A stretch of DNA of 64,000 nt from contig CALLHY010000043.1 in the NCBI GenBank assembly GCA_938009275.1, positions 1 to 64,000 of the forward strand. Direction: 5' to 3'. The stretch comes from an uncultured bacterium (GTDB lineage Bacteria > Cloacimonadota > Cloacimonadia > Cloacimonadales > Cloacimonadaceae). How positions within the stretch are numbered: the first letter of the stretch is position 1; every line of letters begins with the position of its first letter. The notes below the pieces were generated by a model. It was given only the letters and a program-made list of their open reading frames with translations, was not told the DNA's origin and ran no database searches. Shown here piece after piece: positions 1-8,437 of this stretch. The translations under genes and the position numbers were made by a program.

Positions 1-2
1 AT

Positions 3-1499
3 CCAACTGTAGCTTTAACTGATGTACCCATTGGCAGAGTGTATCAGGCGGTGTTTAATGTAGAATTCAGCCCTGAGGCAATTAGTGGAAGCAATATCCC
101 CTTTAGTATCAGCTATGAAGGCGATATGATTTCCCCTCAAAACCAAGAACTTTTTGTCGGGATTGGTACTTCGGGTGTAAACGAAGATTTTGAAACCACT
201 AACGGCTCATTTGTGGCTAATCCTGCTAACAACGGATGGGAATGGGGTACTTCAACACAGGGGTCGCATTCTGGTTCAAAGGTTTGGGGAACACTATTAA
301 ACAGCCAGTATCCATCAAACTCCACTTTCACGCTTGTTACTCCCAGTGTATATATAGGCCAAAACAGCTTCTTAGAATTTTGGCACAAGTATGACGCTGA
401 GCCAACATATGATGGTGGACAAGTTCAGATATCCACAAATAATGGAGGTTCCTGGAACCTGATTAACCCGGAAGGCGGTTACCCATACGCTTCTGTTGCG
501 GCATTAAATGGACCAGGTTACAACGGCACAAGTGGTGAATGGGTGCAAGCAAGATTTAGCCTTTCTGAATATGCTAATCAAAATGCAACATTCCGTTTCA
601 TATTCAAGAGCGATAACATGATAGAAGGCGAAGGCTGGTTCATAGACGACGTTACTACCTCAGGTGCCACAGAGTTCGTTGGAAAGCTTAGCGGTGTTTT
701 ATCTAGTTCCCACGAAGAAATTGTAATGGGCAATGTGTCGATAGAAAACGTTCACAAATGGGGAGTTCATCCCGATGTTGATGGAAGCTACGAACTCTAC
801 TTGCCTATGGGTATTCACAATGTAACTGCTTCATCCCCCGGATACTTGAGTAATACCGTATCTAACCTTGGGTTTACAGCAGTTAATCATAACCTTCAAC
901 AAAACTTCTTTCTTGGATATTTCCAGCCAACTGCAGCACCGTCATACTCCATTCATGAGAGTGTTCTAACTCTTACTTGGCCGATTCCAAACGATCCTGA
1001 ATTTGTGTTAACTGGCTATGATGTGTACAAGAAGCTAAACACCGACAGATTTGAGCTCGTAGCCAATGTGCTTACCAATTCCTATTCAGAGACTCTAAAT
1101 GTGTTTGGCGACTATGCCTACCATATTGTTTGCAACTATGCTCAGGGTAATAGCCTTCCATCTGAGAATTGTGAGTTATCTTACACATCAGATGGGGAAG
1201 ATGAGATTATTACTCAACCAGCGATTAACAAGTTGATTGGCAACTACCCCAATCCATTTAATCCCAACACGTCGTTTAGGTTCTCAATAAAAGAGAATGC
1301 TCCGGTTAAACTTAGCATATATAACGTTAAGGGGCAATTGGTTACAACTCTGGTTGACAGGCAATTAACAGCCGGAATGCATCAGATTGTATGGAATGGT
1401 AAGGATATGAATAATCGACCTGTATCCTCAGGCTTGTATTTATACAGACTTGAGACCCGCAACTACACCGAAACAAAGCGTGCCATACTGATGAAGTAA
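3..1499 (+). CDS. Secreted multidomain protein, C-terminal part only
   Basis: The reading frame is open to the left window edge, so the true start lies upstream; a GTG at 39 is only an internal codon. Visible domains in order: a MAM/immune-inhibitor-A-like jelly-roll region (about nt 190-660, with aromatic and Gly/Ser-rich repeats and the motif GWFIDDV), a carboxypeptidase-regulatory-like beta domain (about 680-900), a fibronectin-III-like domain (about 930-1180), and a C-terminal FlgD-Ig-like/type-IX-type sorting domain beginning GNYPNPFNP and ending in SGLYLYRL...MK. Such tails direct outer-membrane export and surface attachment in Bacteroidetes-like lineages and are abundant in Cloacimonadota. 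The N-terminal catalytic part, perhaps a peptidase, is outside the window, so the function stays open. A strong hairpin follows directly after the stop. Confidence 0.75.
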   Translation, partial: PTVALTDVPIGRVYQAVFNVEFSPEAISGSNIPFSISYEGDMISPQNQELFVGIGTSGVNEDFETTNGSFVANPANNGWEWGTSTQGSHSGSKVWGTLLNSQYPSNSTFTLVTPSVYIGQNSFLEFWHKYDAEPTYDGGQVQISTNNGGSWNLINPEGGYPYASVAALNGPGYNGTSGEWVQARFSLSEYANQNATFRFIFKSDNMIEGEGWFIDDVTTSGATEFVGKLSGVLSSSHEEIVMGNVSIENVHKWGVHPDVDGSYELYLPMGIHNVTASSPGYLSNTVSNLGFTAVNHNLQQNFFLGYFQPTAAPSYSIHESVLTLTWPIPNDPEFVLTGYDVYKKLNTDRFELVANVLTNSYSETLNVFGDYAYHIVCNYAQGNSLPSENCELSYTSDGEDEIITQPAINKLIGNYPNPFNPNTSFRFSIKENAPVKLSIYNVKGQLVTTLVDRQLTAGMHQIVWNGKDMNNRPVSSGLYLYRLETRNYTETKRAILMK

Positions 1500-1516
1500 C
1501 GCAATTCACGCTATAT

Positions 1517-1551
1517 AACAAAAGCAGCAGGTTTATCCTGCTGCTTTTGTT
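1517..1551. terminator. Bidirectional terminator between convergent genes
   Basis: A perfect 15-bp stem (1517-1531 with 1537-1551) and a 5-nt loop. It has A-runs on the left and T-runs on the right, so it reads as an intrinsic terminator from both sides. It sits between the stop at 1499 and the converging stop at 1553. Confidence 0.85.
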
Positions 1552-1552
1552 A

Positions 1553-3322
1553 TTAACGCTCTTTTTCTTTCTCGCTAAGCTCGAGCCACCTATCCAGCAG
1601 TTTTAAGTGTGTAGCCTCCAGTTCTTGCATTTCCTGGCTTATCTGCTGATAGTCTGAATGGGTATAGCTTTCTGAACCATCACTCAATCCCGCTTCGAGT
1701 TCCGATAGGCGAAGTTCAATGGCGCTGATCTCTTTCTCCAGGCTATCGAACTCACGTTGTTCATTGTAGTTCAGCCCTTTGATAATCTTCTTAGGTCGCA
1801 TCACCACGGGGCTTTTGCGTTCTTCAATTTCTTCTTGTTCAAAGCGTTTCACCAGCAGATAGTCGGAGTAGTTCCCAGCAAACTTACGCAGCTTGCCATT
1901 CTCAAAAATGAATAGATAATCCACCACTCTGTCCAAAAAATACCTGTCGTGTGAAACGATAAGAAGACAGCCTCTAAAGGCATCAAGATAATCTTCCAAA
2001 ATCTCTAAGCTTCGTATATCGAGGTCGTTGGTAGGCTCGTCCATTATAATGAAGTTCGCCCCAAACATAAGTGATTTTAAGAGATACAAACGTTTACGCT
2101 CACCACCGGATAATGCACTTAGCTTTGTCTGTTGCATCTTCCCATCAAATAGAAAGCGCTGCAACATCTCACTTGCGCTTGTCTTAGTGCCATCAGCCAT
2201 CCTGATGGTTTCAGCATACTGTGCTATGTATTCATATACGCTTTTATTAGGGTCGAAGCTATCTTCCTCTTGCTTGTAGTAAGCAAAATGAGTGTTTAAC
2301 CCTATCTTTATTGCTCCGATATCCGGCTCGGTTTCACCCGTTATCATTTTTAGCAGAGTAGTTTTCCCACATCCATTTGCACCGATTATACCAATGCGTT
2401 CCACGGCCTGAAAGTTGTGGTCTATACCTTCGAACAGGCTACGCGAGCCATAAGACTTACTAAGTTGATGCAGTTCTAATATTGTTTTGCCCAATCTATC
2501 GGTCTGAAACGATATCTCCAATTCCTGATTTGATATCAGATAGCTTTTGGATAGCAGTTCTTTTACTCTATCCACATGGTTTTTGGGCTTACTGGTTCTT
2601 GCTTTTGCCCCTCGAGACAGCCAATCCAGCTCTTTCTTTAACTGAGACACGCGCCTGGTTTCTTTGCGCTCCAGGTCTCCAGCCCGTATAAGCTTTCCGC
2701 GCACATAGTCACTATAATTCCCGTCGTAATAGTATAGCTTGGTGCGTTCTATCTCTATAATCTTTGTGCAAATAGCGTCAAGGAAGTAGCGGTCGTGAGT
2801 AACAAACAGCACGGCTTTATTAATGCTTGCCAGGTAGTTTTGCAACCATTCAATTGTATCCAGATCAAGATGGTTAGTAGGTTCGTCCAATACCAATAAA
2901 TCTGGCTCCATTGCTAATACGCGGGCAAGGTCAGCCTTTCTTCGCTGTCCTCCCGAAAGAGTGCCTACAAGCTGCGCATAGTCATTTATTCCCAGTTTGC
3001 TAAGCAAGGCTTTGTAGAAGTAATCTTCTTTTATATCACCTTCCGCGGGTATTGTGTGTTGCAATACAGTAAGGTTGGGTAGGAAATCTACATCTTGTTC
3101 CAGATAGCCAATCTTAAGTTGTTTACGAGGGGTTATCTTGCCTGTATTTGGCTTTTGTCTGGTGCTTAAAATACGCAAAAGAGTAGTTTTACCACTGCCA
3201 TTAATACCAACAATGCCAATCTTATCACCTGCATGAATGCCAAAAGATACATCTTTAATTATGGTTTTGTCGCCATAAAGACAAGAGACATCTTCCAGGG
3301 TAAGTATAACGTCATTTATCAT
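1553..3322 (-). CDS. uup: ABC-F family ATPase (Uup-like)
   Basis: Soluble tandem-ATPase protein of 589 aa without membrane segments. The first cassette has Walker A GINGSGKTT (39-47), signature LSGGQ (122-126) and Walker B LVLDEP (about 143-148). The second has GANGCGKTT (314-322), LSGGE (404-408) and IIMDEP (about 425-430). Between them is the ABC-F linker, rich in basic and helical residues (about 205-270). The last about 70 residues are a predicted coiled coil with repeated Glu/Leu heptads, as in Uup, which binds DNA or ribosomes. ABC-F proteins act on the ribosome or in replication/transposon biology; length and C-terminal coiled coil favour Uup over EttA. It is monocistronic and reads toward the bidirectional terminator. 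Confidence 0.9.
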   Translation of the reverse strand: MINDVILTLEDVSCLYGDKTIIKDVSFGIHAGDKIGIVGINGSGKTTLLRILSTRQKPNTGKITPRKQLKIGYLEQDVDFLPNLTVLQHTIPAEGDIKEDYFYKALLSKLGINDYAQLVGTLSGGQRRKADLARVLAMEPDLLVLDEPTNHLDLDTIEWLQNYLASINKAVLFVTHDRYFLDAICTKIIEIERTKLYYYDGNYSDYVRGKLIRAGDLERKETRRVSQLKKELDWLSRGAKARTSKPKNHVDRVKELLSKSYLISNQELEISFQTDRLGKTILELHQLSKSYGSRSLFEGIDHNFQAVERIGIIGANGCGKTTLLKMITGETEPDIGAIKIGLNTHFAYYKQEEDSFDPNKSVYEYIAQYAETIRMADGTKTSASEMLQRFLFDGKMQQTKLSALSGGERKRLYLLKSLMFGANFIIMDEPTNDLDIRSLEILEDYLDAFRGCLLIVSHDRYFLDRVVDYLFIFENGKLRKFAGNYSDYLLVKRFEQEEIEERKSPVVMRPKKIIKGLNYNEQREFDSLEKEISAIELRLSELEAGLSDGSESYTHSDYQQISQEMQELEATHLKLLDRWLELSEKEKER

Positions 3323-3361
3323 AGATTTGTTCTGCTTTCATTTATTGATGGAAGGTCTTGG

Positions 3362-3435
3362 CGTCCCTGAGGCGATTCGAACGCCTGACCTTCACCTTCG
3401 GAGGGTGCCACTCTATCCAGCTGAGCTACAGGGAC
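3362..3435 (-). tRNA. tRNA-Arg (anticodon CCG)
   Basis: On the minus strand a cloverleaf can be drawn. The 7-bp acceptor stem is GTCCCTG/CAGGGAC, then TA, D stem GCTC/GAGT, and a 7-nt anticodon loop CTCCGAA giving anticodon CCG (reads CGG). The T arm is AGGCG-TTCGAAT-CGCCT. The discriminator base is G and CCA is not encoded. The anticodon stem has four pairs and a G-A mismatch at 27-43. The acceptor complementarity continues for two more pairs outside the mature tRNA. Confidence 0.93.
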
Positions 3436-3560
3436 GCGATTATCCTTACCTTGTTTTTGTAACTAGCCAATCTGTCAACACCCAATTTGCTTTTCTGGTT
3501 ACCATTGCGCTGAACTGAGCTACAATGCTTGGGCTAAAGCTAACCCCAATCAACAAAGCT

Positions 3561-3600
3561 AAACATTTCCAAACATTTCCAAACATTTCCAAACATCCCT
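3561..3600. repeat. 10-bp tandem repeat, about 3.5 copies
   Basis: Three identical copies of AAACATTTCC in a row (3561-3590), followed by a partial copy AAACATCCCT. It lies in a non-coding region between tRNA-Arg and the M29 aminopeptidase gene. Slipped-strand expansion is the simplest origin. Confidence 0.9.
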
Positions 3601-3670
3601 GTTATCCCTGTGTTATCCCTCTCGTTCCTCTCTTAATCAAGGAAGCATTGTTATACTATATAGCCGAGAA

Positions 3671-3700
3671 CACGCCGCAATTCCGCCACAACGCGGCGTG
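3671..3700. repeat. Perfect 8-bp inverted repeat
   Basis: CACGCCGC (3671-3678) and GCGGCGTG (3693-3700) are exact reverse complements around a 14-nt loop. No T-run follows, so I do not call it a terminator. It could be a protein-binding palindrome or part of a dispersed repeat. Confidence 0.6.
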
Positions 3701-3970
3701 ATCGCGGCAGGAGTGTGGCAGTATCATCAAACATTGCTTTCTTATTAGAGTAAGGGATGCTAAGGTTTTGAAAGTGTTTTGAAAGTGGATTATTGGATTG
3801 GATTATTGATTGGATTATTGAGGAGGATTGAGGAGACATCGGGATGAATACCATGATAAAGTGTTTATAGAATGCCTTCGTACCATCTAGTGCAGTTTTA
3901 TATTGACGGAATATGACTTTGCGAAAAGGAAGAACGAATAATAAATATATAAGCCAAGAAAGGTGGATAC

Positions 3971-6019
3971 ATGAATTACGATTACAATTCGCTGTTAAAC
4001 ATGGTGAAAGCACCCAAATCCGATTTTGAGACATCGGTTGTTAGCATCATGGATAGCAGCTTAAACGCACAACTCCCGTATCTTGGGTTCTTTAGCGCTC
4101 TTAAAGACTGCATCGTTCAATCTTGGGATTTTGTACGCTTAGCTACAGACGATCCAAATTTTGCTTCTGTTTCTCTTAGCCAGCTATCCGAAATGAATGA
4201 GCTATACTATGCCAGCTTGGAACCCATAACTGGTTATGCTAACAGCATGGCGAACCCGGATTATGCAACTAAGCAATATGGTGAGGAGATGGGAGCACTG
4301 TTATGCGCGATTTATGCTCGCTCCCGTAGCTTAAGAAGCAGCTTGCTTTCCAGTAATTATGTTCAAGCCATGCAGATTGTAAGATTATATAATCTACTTA
4401 AGCTCGAAGCTGAGCAAAGTAACTTAAACTATGCAGATTGGCTTCATATTTACAAAACTGAAACTGCCAAAGACTTTGATTTGTTAGTTGCTTTCTCATT
4501 AGCCAATCGCTTTTCTGACGGTGCAGACTATTACAAGCAGGTCGTATTGAATGCCGACCTTAGTGATATGCGTTATCTTTACCGCTATGGTATTCACCTC
4601 AGCCAGCATGATTTTGCCATAGCTGAGTTCCTGAGTAAGTATCCTGATGATGAATTAAACTACCTGGCAAAGTACATAGTTCAAAGCTGGGTAGATGGTT
4701 TTGTGCGTGCTAAGAAGGATTATCGCAAAAAAAGCTATGCAACGGTTATGATTCCGGTAGGTATGGAAATACTTGGCAGAAAAGTGATAAACGAGCTTGA
4801 GGCTATTGGGTTAACAGCCTTGGTGCCACAGCCAATGTCCAATGGAATAAATCGCCAATTTAGCTACGACCATCGCTTTGATAATGCATTGGTGCTCGAT
4901 AAAGACTATGTGGAGCGTAGCATAAATGCATATTCCACTGGCTATGAAAACTTGAAAGAGACTATTACTAAGCAGGCAGGGCCGGTGTATGTGGAGCTAT
5001 TTGGTGAAACACCCTTCTCACCCGAATCTAAAAACAGCGCACTGAAGCTTAGCCCGGAACAACAACAGCTTTTCAGGGAAATGAATGCCCGTACCAGCCA
5101 GTTATATTACAATTACTACAAGCGCGATGAAGCCAGCTTTACCATTATCGCCTTCCCTTCCCCGGAGATAGGTGAGCAGTTCCGTGAGATATTTGCCGAT
5201 ACGGTTAAGATAAACCTGCTCGACAGCGGCAAATATGCACAGATACAACAGAACATAATAGACGTGCTTGACACTGCCGATTACGTTCACGTGAAAGGTA
5301 AACCCGGCAACGACACTGATATTAAAGTAAAGATGCATAAGCTTACAGACCCCACCAGTCAGACTCTATTCGAAAACTGCGTGGCAGATGTAAACATTCC
5401 GGTAGGGGAAATATTTACCTCTCCTGTGCTGGAGGGTACAAATGGAGTACTGCACGTGGAAGATATCTACCTGGGTGATTTACGCTTCTATAACCTGAAA
5501 ATTAGCTTTAAGGATGGCTGGGTGGATAGCTATTCTTGCACTAATTTTGAAGACATGGATGAGGGAAAGAAGTATATTCATGAAAACCTTTTGCTCCCTC
5601 ATAAAAGCCTGCCTCTGGGTGAATTTGCCATTGGCACGAATACCACTGCGTATCAAATTGCCCGTAAATATAATATTATGTCTCTACTGCCCATTTTAAT
5701 AATAGAAAAGATGGGGCCACACTTTGCTATTGGCGACACTTGCTTCAGTCACGAAGAAGATGCTCCTCACCCCAGTTTCTTAAACGGAAAAGAGATGATA
5801 GCTGTGGATAATGAAAAGTCTGCAACAAGGACTACCGATCCTATGAATGCCTACACACAAAAGCACATGGACATCACTCTGCCTTACGATATGCTGGAGT
5901 CCATCACCGCTGTATCGCATGATGGGACTAAGACAGACATAATCCGAGATGGCAGATTTGTAGTTCCAGGCACAGAAGAATTGAACATTCCATTAATGCA
6001 AATGGAGCAACTAATATAA
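3971..6019 (+). CDS. M29-type aminopeptidase with long N-terminal extension
   Basis: 682 aa. The C-terminal 300 residues match the metal-dependent M29 aminopeptidase (AmpS/AmpT/PepS) pattern. Candidate metal ligands are Glu480 in GEIFTSP, Glu551 in LGEFAIGTN, His584 in MGPHFAIGD, then His632-x-Asp634 in KHMDIT. These correspond in order to the Glu, Glu, His, (Tyr), His, Asp set of AmpS. The family normally has about 410 residues. Here about 270 extra residues precede the core and are helix-rich, Leu/Tyr-rich and without a signal peptide. It probably removes N-terminal amino acids from peptides in the cytoplasm, fitting an amino-acid fermenter. The start ATG has an AAGGTGG ribosome-binding site at proper spacing. 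It appears monocistronic and faces the V-ATPase operon. Confidence 0.8.
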   Translation: MNYDYNSLLNMVKAPKSDFETSVVSIMDSSLNAQLPYLGFFSALKDCIVQSWDFVRLATDDPNFASVSLSQLSEMNELYYASLEPITGYANSMANPDYATKQYGEEMGALLCAIYARSRSLRSSLLSSNYVQAMQIVRLYNLLKLEAEQSNLNYADWLHIYKTETAKDFDLLVAFSLANRFSDGADYYKQVVLNADLSDMRYLYRYGIHLSQHDFAIAEFLSKYPDDELNYLAKYIVQSWVDGFVRAKKDYRKKSYATVMIPVGMEILGRKVINELEAIGLTALVPQPMSNGINRQFSYDHRFDNALVLDKDYVERSINAYSTGYENLKETITKQAGPVYVELFGETPFSPESKNSALKLSPEQQQLFREMNARTSQLYYNYYKRDEASFTIIAFPSPEIGEQFREIFADTVKINLLDSGKYAQIQQNIIDVLDTADYVHVKGKPGNDTDIKVKMHKLTDPTSQTLFENCVADVNIPVGEIFTSPVLEGTNGVLHVEDIYLGDLRFYNLKISFKDGWVDSYSCTNFEDMDEGKKYIHENLLLPHKSLPLGEFAIGTNTTAYQIARKYNIMSLLPILIIEKMGPHFAIGDTCFSHEEDAPHPSFLNGKEMIAVDNEKSATRTTDPMNAYTQKHMDITLPYDMLESITAVSHDGTKTDIIRDGRFVVPGTEELNIPLMQMEQLI

Positions 6020-6068
6020 TCCACATTTCGGTGTGGTGAGTGTGAATTACATAATTACCAATAAAGAA

Positions 6069-6090
6069 AGAGGCAGCATAAGCTGCCTCT
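6069..6090 (-). terminator. Intrinsic terminator of the V-ATPase operon
   Basis: Nine-bp stem AGAGGCAGC/GCTGCCTCT with a 4-nt loop, 26 nt beyond the subunit K stop. On the minus strand it is followed by a T-rich tract (TTTCTTTATT). It may also stop transcription coming from the aminopeptidase gene. Confidence 0.75.
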
Positions 6091-6115
6091 TATCATAATG
6101 GGCTAATAAAGTCCC

Positions 6116-6634
6116 TTATGCCAAGCCGGGAATGGCTCCGCTGATAAGGAAGCATGTGGCAAAGGCGATAATGGCATAAAGCTCGGGGAACACACCCAGG
6201 ATAAGGGTTTGCGAGAATACATTGTTCCCTGCGCCTAAGCTTTCGATACCATTTGCAACGATGCGGGCTTGTTGATAGGCTGAGATAAGTCCCACCAAGC
6301 CCATGATAAGACCAGCACCAAGAACGGCACAGGCCTGGATCATGTTTATGGATGGGGTAACGCTACTTTTAAGGACGAAGAATGCACCAAAGCCATATAA
6401 TCCTTGTGTACTCGGAAGAGCCGAAAGAATGAGGCAATTGGGGAATATATCATCCCTCTTTTTCATGGCACCAACTGATGCGCTGCCACCGATAACTGTT
6501 CCCCAGGCACTGCCGACACCGGCGAGTGCTACCATAAGGAAAATACCGATCCAGGCTAAGAAATATGCCAAATTTCCGCCCGCCATGGCTGCTGCTGTGG
6601 TTTGTACTACTGTGTTTAAGGAATCCGGGCTCAT
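6116..6634 (-). CDS. ntpK: V-type ATPase subunit K (membrane rotor ring)
   Basis: 172-aa proteolipid with four membrane helices in two hairpins, the duplicated c-subunit that forms the ion-translocating ring. Only the second hairpin has the carboxylate: Glu151 in VFPELYAI. The matching place in the first hairpin reads LPSTQGLY. The Na+-binding residues known from Enterococcus hirae NtpK (Leu61, Thr64, Gln65, Tyr68, Gln110, Glu139) all have counterparts at a constant offset of 12: Leu73, Thr76, Gln77, Tyr80, Gln122, Glu151. Sodium coupling is therefore likely, though untested. The start has an AGGAGG-type site. It is the last gene of the operon, 18 nt after subunit I. Confidence 0.93.
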   Translation of the reverse strand: MSPDSLNTVVQTTAAAMAGGNLAYFLAWIGIFLMVALAGVGSAWGTVIGGSASVGAMKKRDDIFPNCLILSALPSTQGLYGFGAFFVLKSSVTPSINMIQACAVLGAGLIMGLVGLISAYQQARIVANGIESLGAGNNVFSQTLILGVFPELYAIIAFATCFLISGAIPGLA

Positions 6635-6652
6635 TAAACCTCCTATAGGTTC

Positions 6653-8437
6653 CTATTTTTTTATGGAAAATGGTTTGTATGCTGTGCCGGGTCCGGTGAA
6701 CGCGGCGTTTTTGTAAAACTCAACAAAGGTTAAGCGTAAGGGGTGAACAAATCCACTAAGTCCACCCAAAGCTAAATTTAGCGAGTGGCCAAAGAGCATA
6801 AAGACAAAGAACACAACCGGGCCTGCAATTGGAATACCAAGCATAAGTGAGCCAATGGAATTAACTACAAAGCCTAAGATTGCGCTGGATACACCCAGGG
6901 CAAAAAGACGAATGTAAGACAGGATATCACCAAAGAAACCGGTGATAATGCCATACAATAGCCATAAGCCATTTAAGATATTAAATATGGGATTGCGTCC
7001 GGGGCTGTTAAACAACAGGATAAGAGCTAATCCGGCATACATGGGATACTTCAGATAGGGCTGAATCTTACTGATGTCGGCACCCAATTGTGCTGCGCCC
7101 AAAACTGACAAAGCAGCGATAAAAGTGAAGGTACCGATTGTGGCTATACTATGCTTAAAGCCAGATTGACACATCTCTTTCACCGCTTTCACACTAATGC
7201 CAAACAGGATTTGGATAACGCCCAAGAGCAAGGCGAAATTGAATATCTGGTCGTTGTTCTTTATTATTATCTTTTCTGCGAGCTGGGGTATGGCTTTCAG
7301 GTCATAACCCAAAGCACTGCCCATTACCCAACCCATAACAACCGAGGCAACGCCAAATACCATTACCAAAGTCATCATGCCTTTCACGTCCGGGTTCTTT
7401 ACCTTTCTGCGCAGGAAGAACATAAGCAGAATAATGATGAGCCCATACACTATATCGGCATTACAAAAACCGAAATAGAACATAAAGAAAGGGGCAAAGA
7501 AGGGGGTTAAGTCAAACTCATTATAGTTTGGCAGCATATACATCTTGCTTATCGGCTCAAAGAGCTTAAAGAACTTATTGTTCCTTAGCTTTATGGGCGG
7601 ATTATCCTCTACGCGTCCGGCTTCTGAAAAGTTAATAATGCCATTCTTAGACAGATAATCCTTTAGCGGTGCTTCGGAACTAATAGGCACCCATCCACTA
7701 AGAACTTTTACATGAGCATCAGCCTCGTCAATCCCTTGAAGTGTAGCATCCTCAAAATCGCAAGTAGTGCTAAGCTTCAATATCTCATCGTTGAATATAG
7801 CAAGCGCAGTGGGGGAGATGTCCATAAGATACTGGTCGATGTCGGCAATATCGCTAACCAGAGCAGCTAACTGAGACTCGAACTCCTGAAGGGTGTGATG
7901 ATGGAAGCTAAAGGTATCAGCTTCAAGAGAGGGACTGCCGGCATCGGAAACAACCACGAAATAGAGTATTCCGGCACGCTCTCCTATAACAGTTATAGCA
8001 TACTGCTCAGTCCATTCCTTCTTAAAGTGATTCTTCTGGCAAGTATGGAAGTCTAAGGTTATGCCACTGCTACGTAATGACCTCAAGAGACTGTAGTCAA
8101 AATGACCCCAGGGCTCAAGGTCTTTAATCTGCTTGCGAATAATATCTGCTTGTCGCTGTAGCTTTTCCTTCTCCTCTCTGGCATTGTTAATCTTGTTAAG
8201 TAGTGCCTTAGTAGGAAGAGGATTGTTTGTAACAGGGGCTTTGGAATCGAGCTTGCTTAAAAACTTGGTGCACTCGCTGTATTGGCTGATAAGTTCCAGA
8301 TTAGCCTGTTGCAGTTCAGATTTATCGCTGGTATTGCGAATAATGTGAACCACGCCAAGTTTGTGCAGGTCTTCCAGAAACTTATTATAGTCCAAGTGAT
8401 AAAGCACAAAGGAATACTTACGCATCTTTTCAATCAT
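6653..8437 (-). CDS. ntpI: V-type ATPase subunit I (a-subunit, stator/ion channel)
   Basis: 594 aa. The N-terminal half (1-300) is soluble and helical, with a long coiled-coil hairpin (about 60-110 and 185-220) that contacts the peripheral stalk. The C-terminal half has about seven to eight membrane helices and carries the channel half-sites next to the K ring. The segment GFFGDILSYIRLFALG, with its conserved Arg, is the hallmark of this family; that Arg interacts with the rotor carboxylate. The gene overlaps subunit D by 4 bp and precedes K, the standard bacterial V-ATPase order. Length is somewhat below the about 650 residues common in archaea. Confidence 0.93.
   Translation of the reverse strand: MIEKMRKYSFVLYHLDYNKFLEDLHKLGVVHIIRNTSDKSELQQANLELISQYSECTKFLSKLDSKAPVTNNPLPTKALLNKINNAREEKEKLQRQADIIRKQIKDLEPWGHFDYSLLRSLRSSGITLDFHTCQKNHFKKEWTEQYAITVIGERAGILYFVVVSDAGSPSLEADTFSFHHHTLQEFESQLAALVSDIADIDQYLMDISPTALAIFNDEILKLSTTCDFEDATLQGIDEADAHVKVLSGWVPISSEAPLKDYLSKNGIINFSEAGRVEDNPPIKLRNNKFFKLFEPISKMYMLPNYNEFDLTPFFAPFFMFYFGFCNADIVYGLIIILLMFFLRRKVKNPDVKGMMTLVMVFGVASVVMGWVMGSALGYDLKAIPQLAEKIIIKNNDQIFNFALLLGVIQILFGISVKAVKEMCQSGFKHSIATIGTFTFIAALSVLGAAQLGADISKIQPYLKYPMYAGLALILLFNSPGRNPIFNILNGLWLLYGIITGFFGDILSYIRLFALGVSSAILGFVVNSIGSLMLGIPIAGPVVFFVFMLFGHSLNLALGGLSGFVHPLRLTFVEFYKNAAFTGPGTAYKPFSIKK

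Larger units (their letters stand above)
3436..3970. other. Gene-free region with simple repeats and a palindrome
   Basis: No convincing gene. It holds a 10-bp tandem repeat (3561-3600), a GTTATCCCT-like repetition just after it, a perfect 8-bp inverted repeat (3671-3678 with 3693-3700, 14-nt loop), and a low-complexity GATT/ATTG stretch around 3785-3835. A minus-strand ORF through this region overlaps the start of the following aminopeptidase gene and has no family resemblance. A good ribosome-binding site (AAGGTGG) precedes the ATG at 3971. Confidence 0.7.

Noticed and set aside
3327..3518. 63-aa plus-strand ORF over the tRNA
   Set aside because: It is simply the open frame across the tRNA-Arg complement.
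3561..3600. CRISPR-like short repeat
   Set aside because: Repeats are contiguous 10-mers without spacers, and no cas genes are present.
3651..4034. 127-aa minus-strand ORF
   Set aside because: Runs through repetitive non-coding DNA and into the start of the M29 gene on the other strand; no family pattern or ribosome-binding site.
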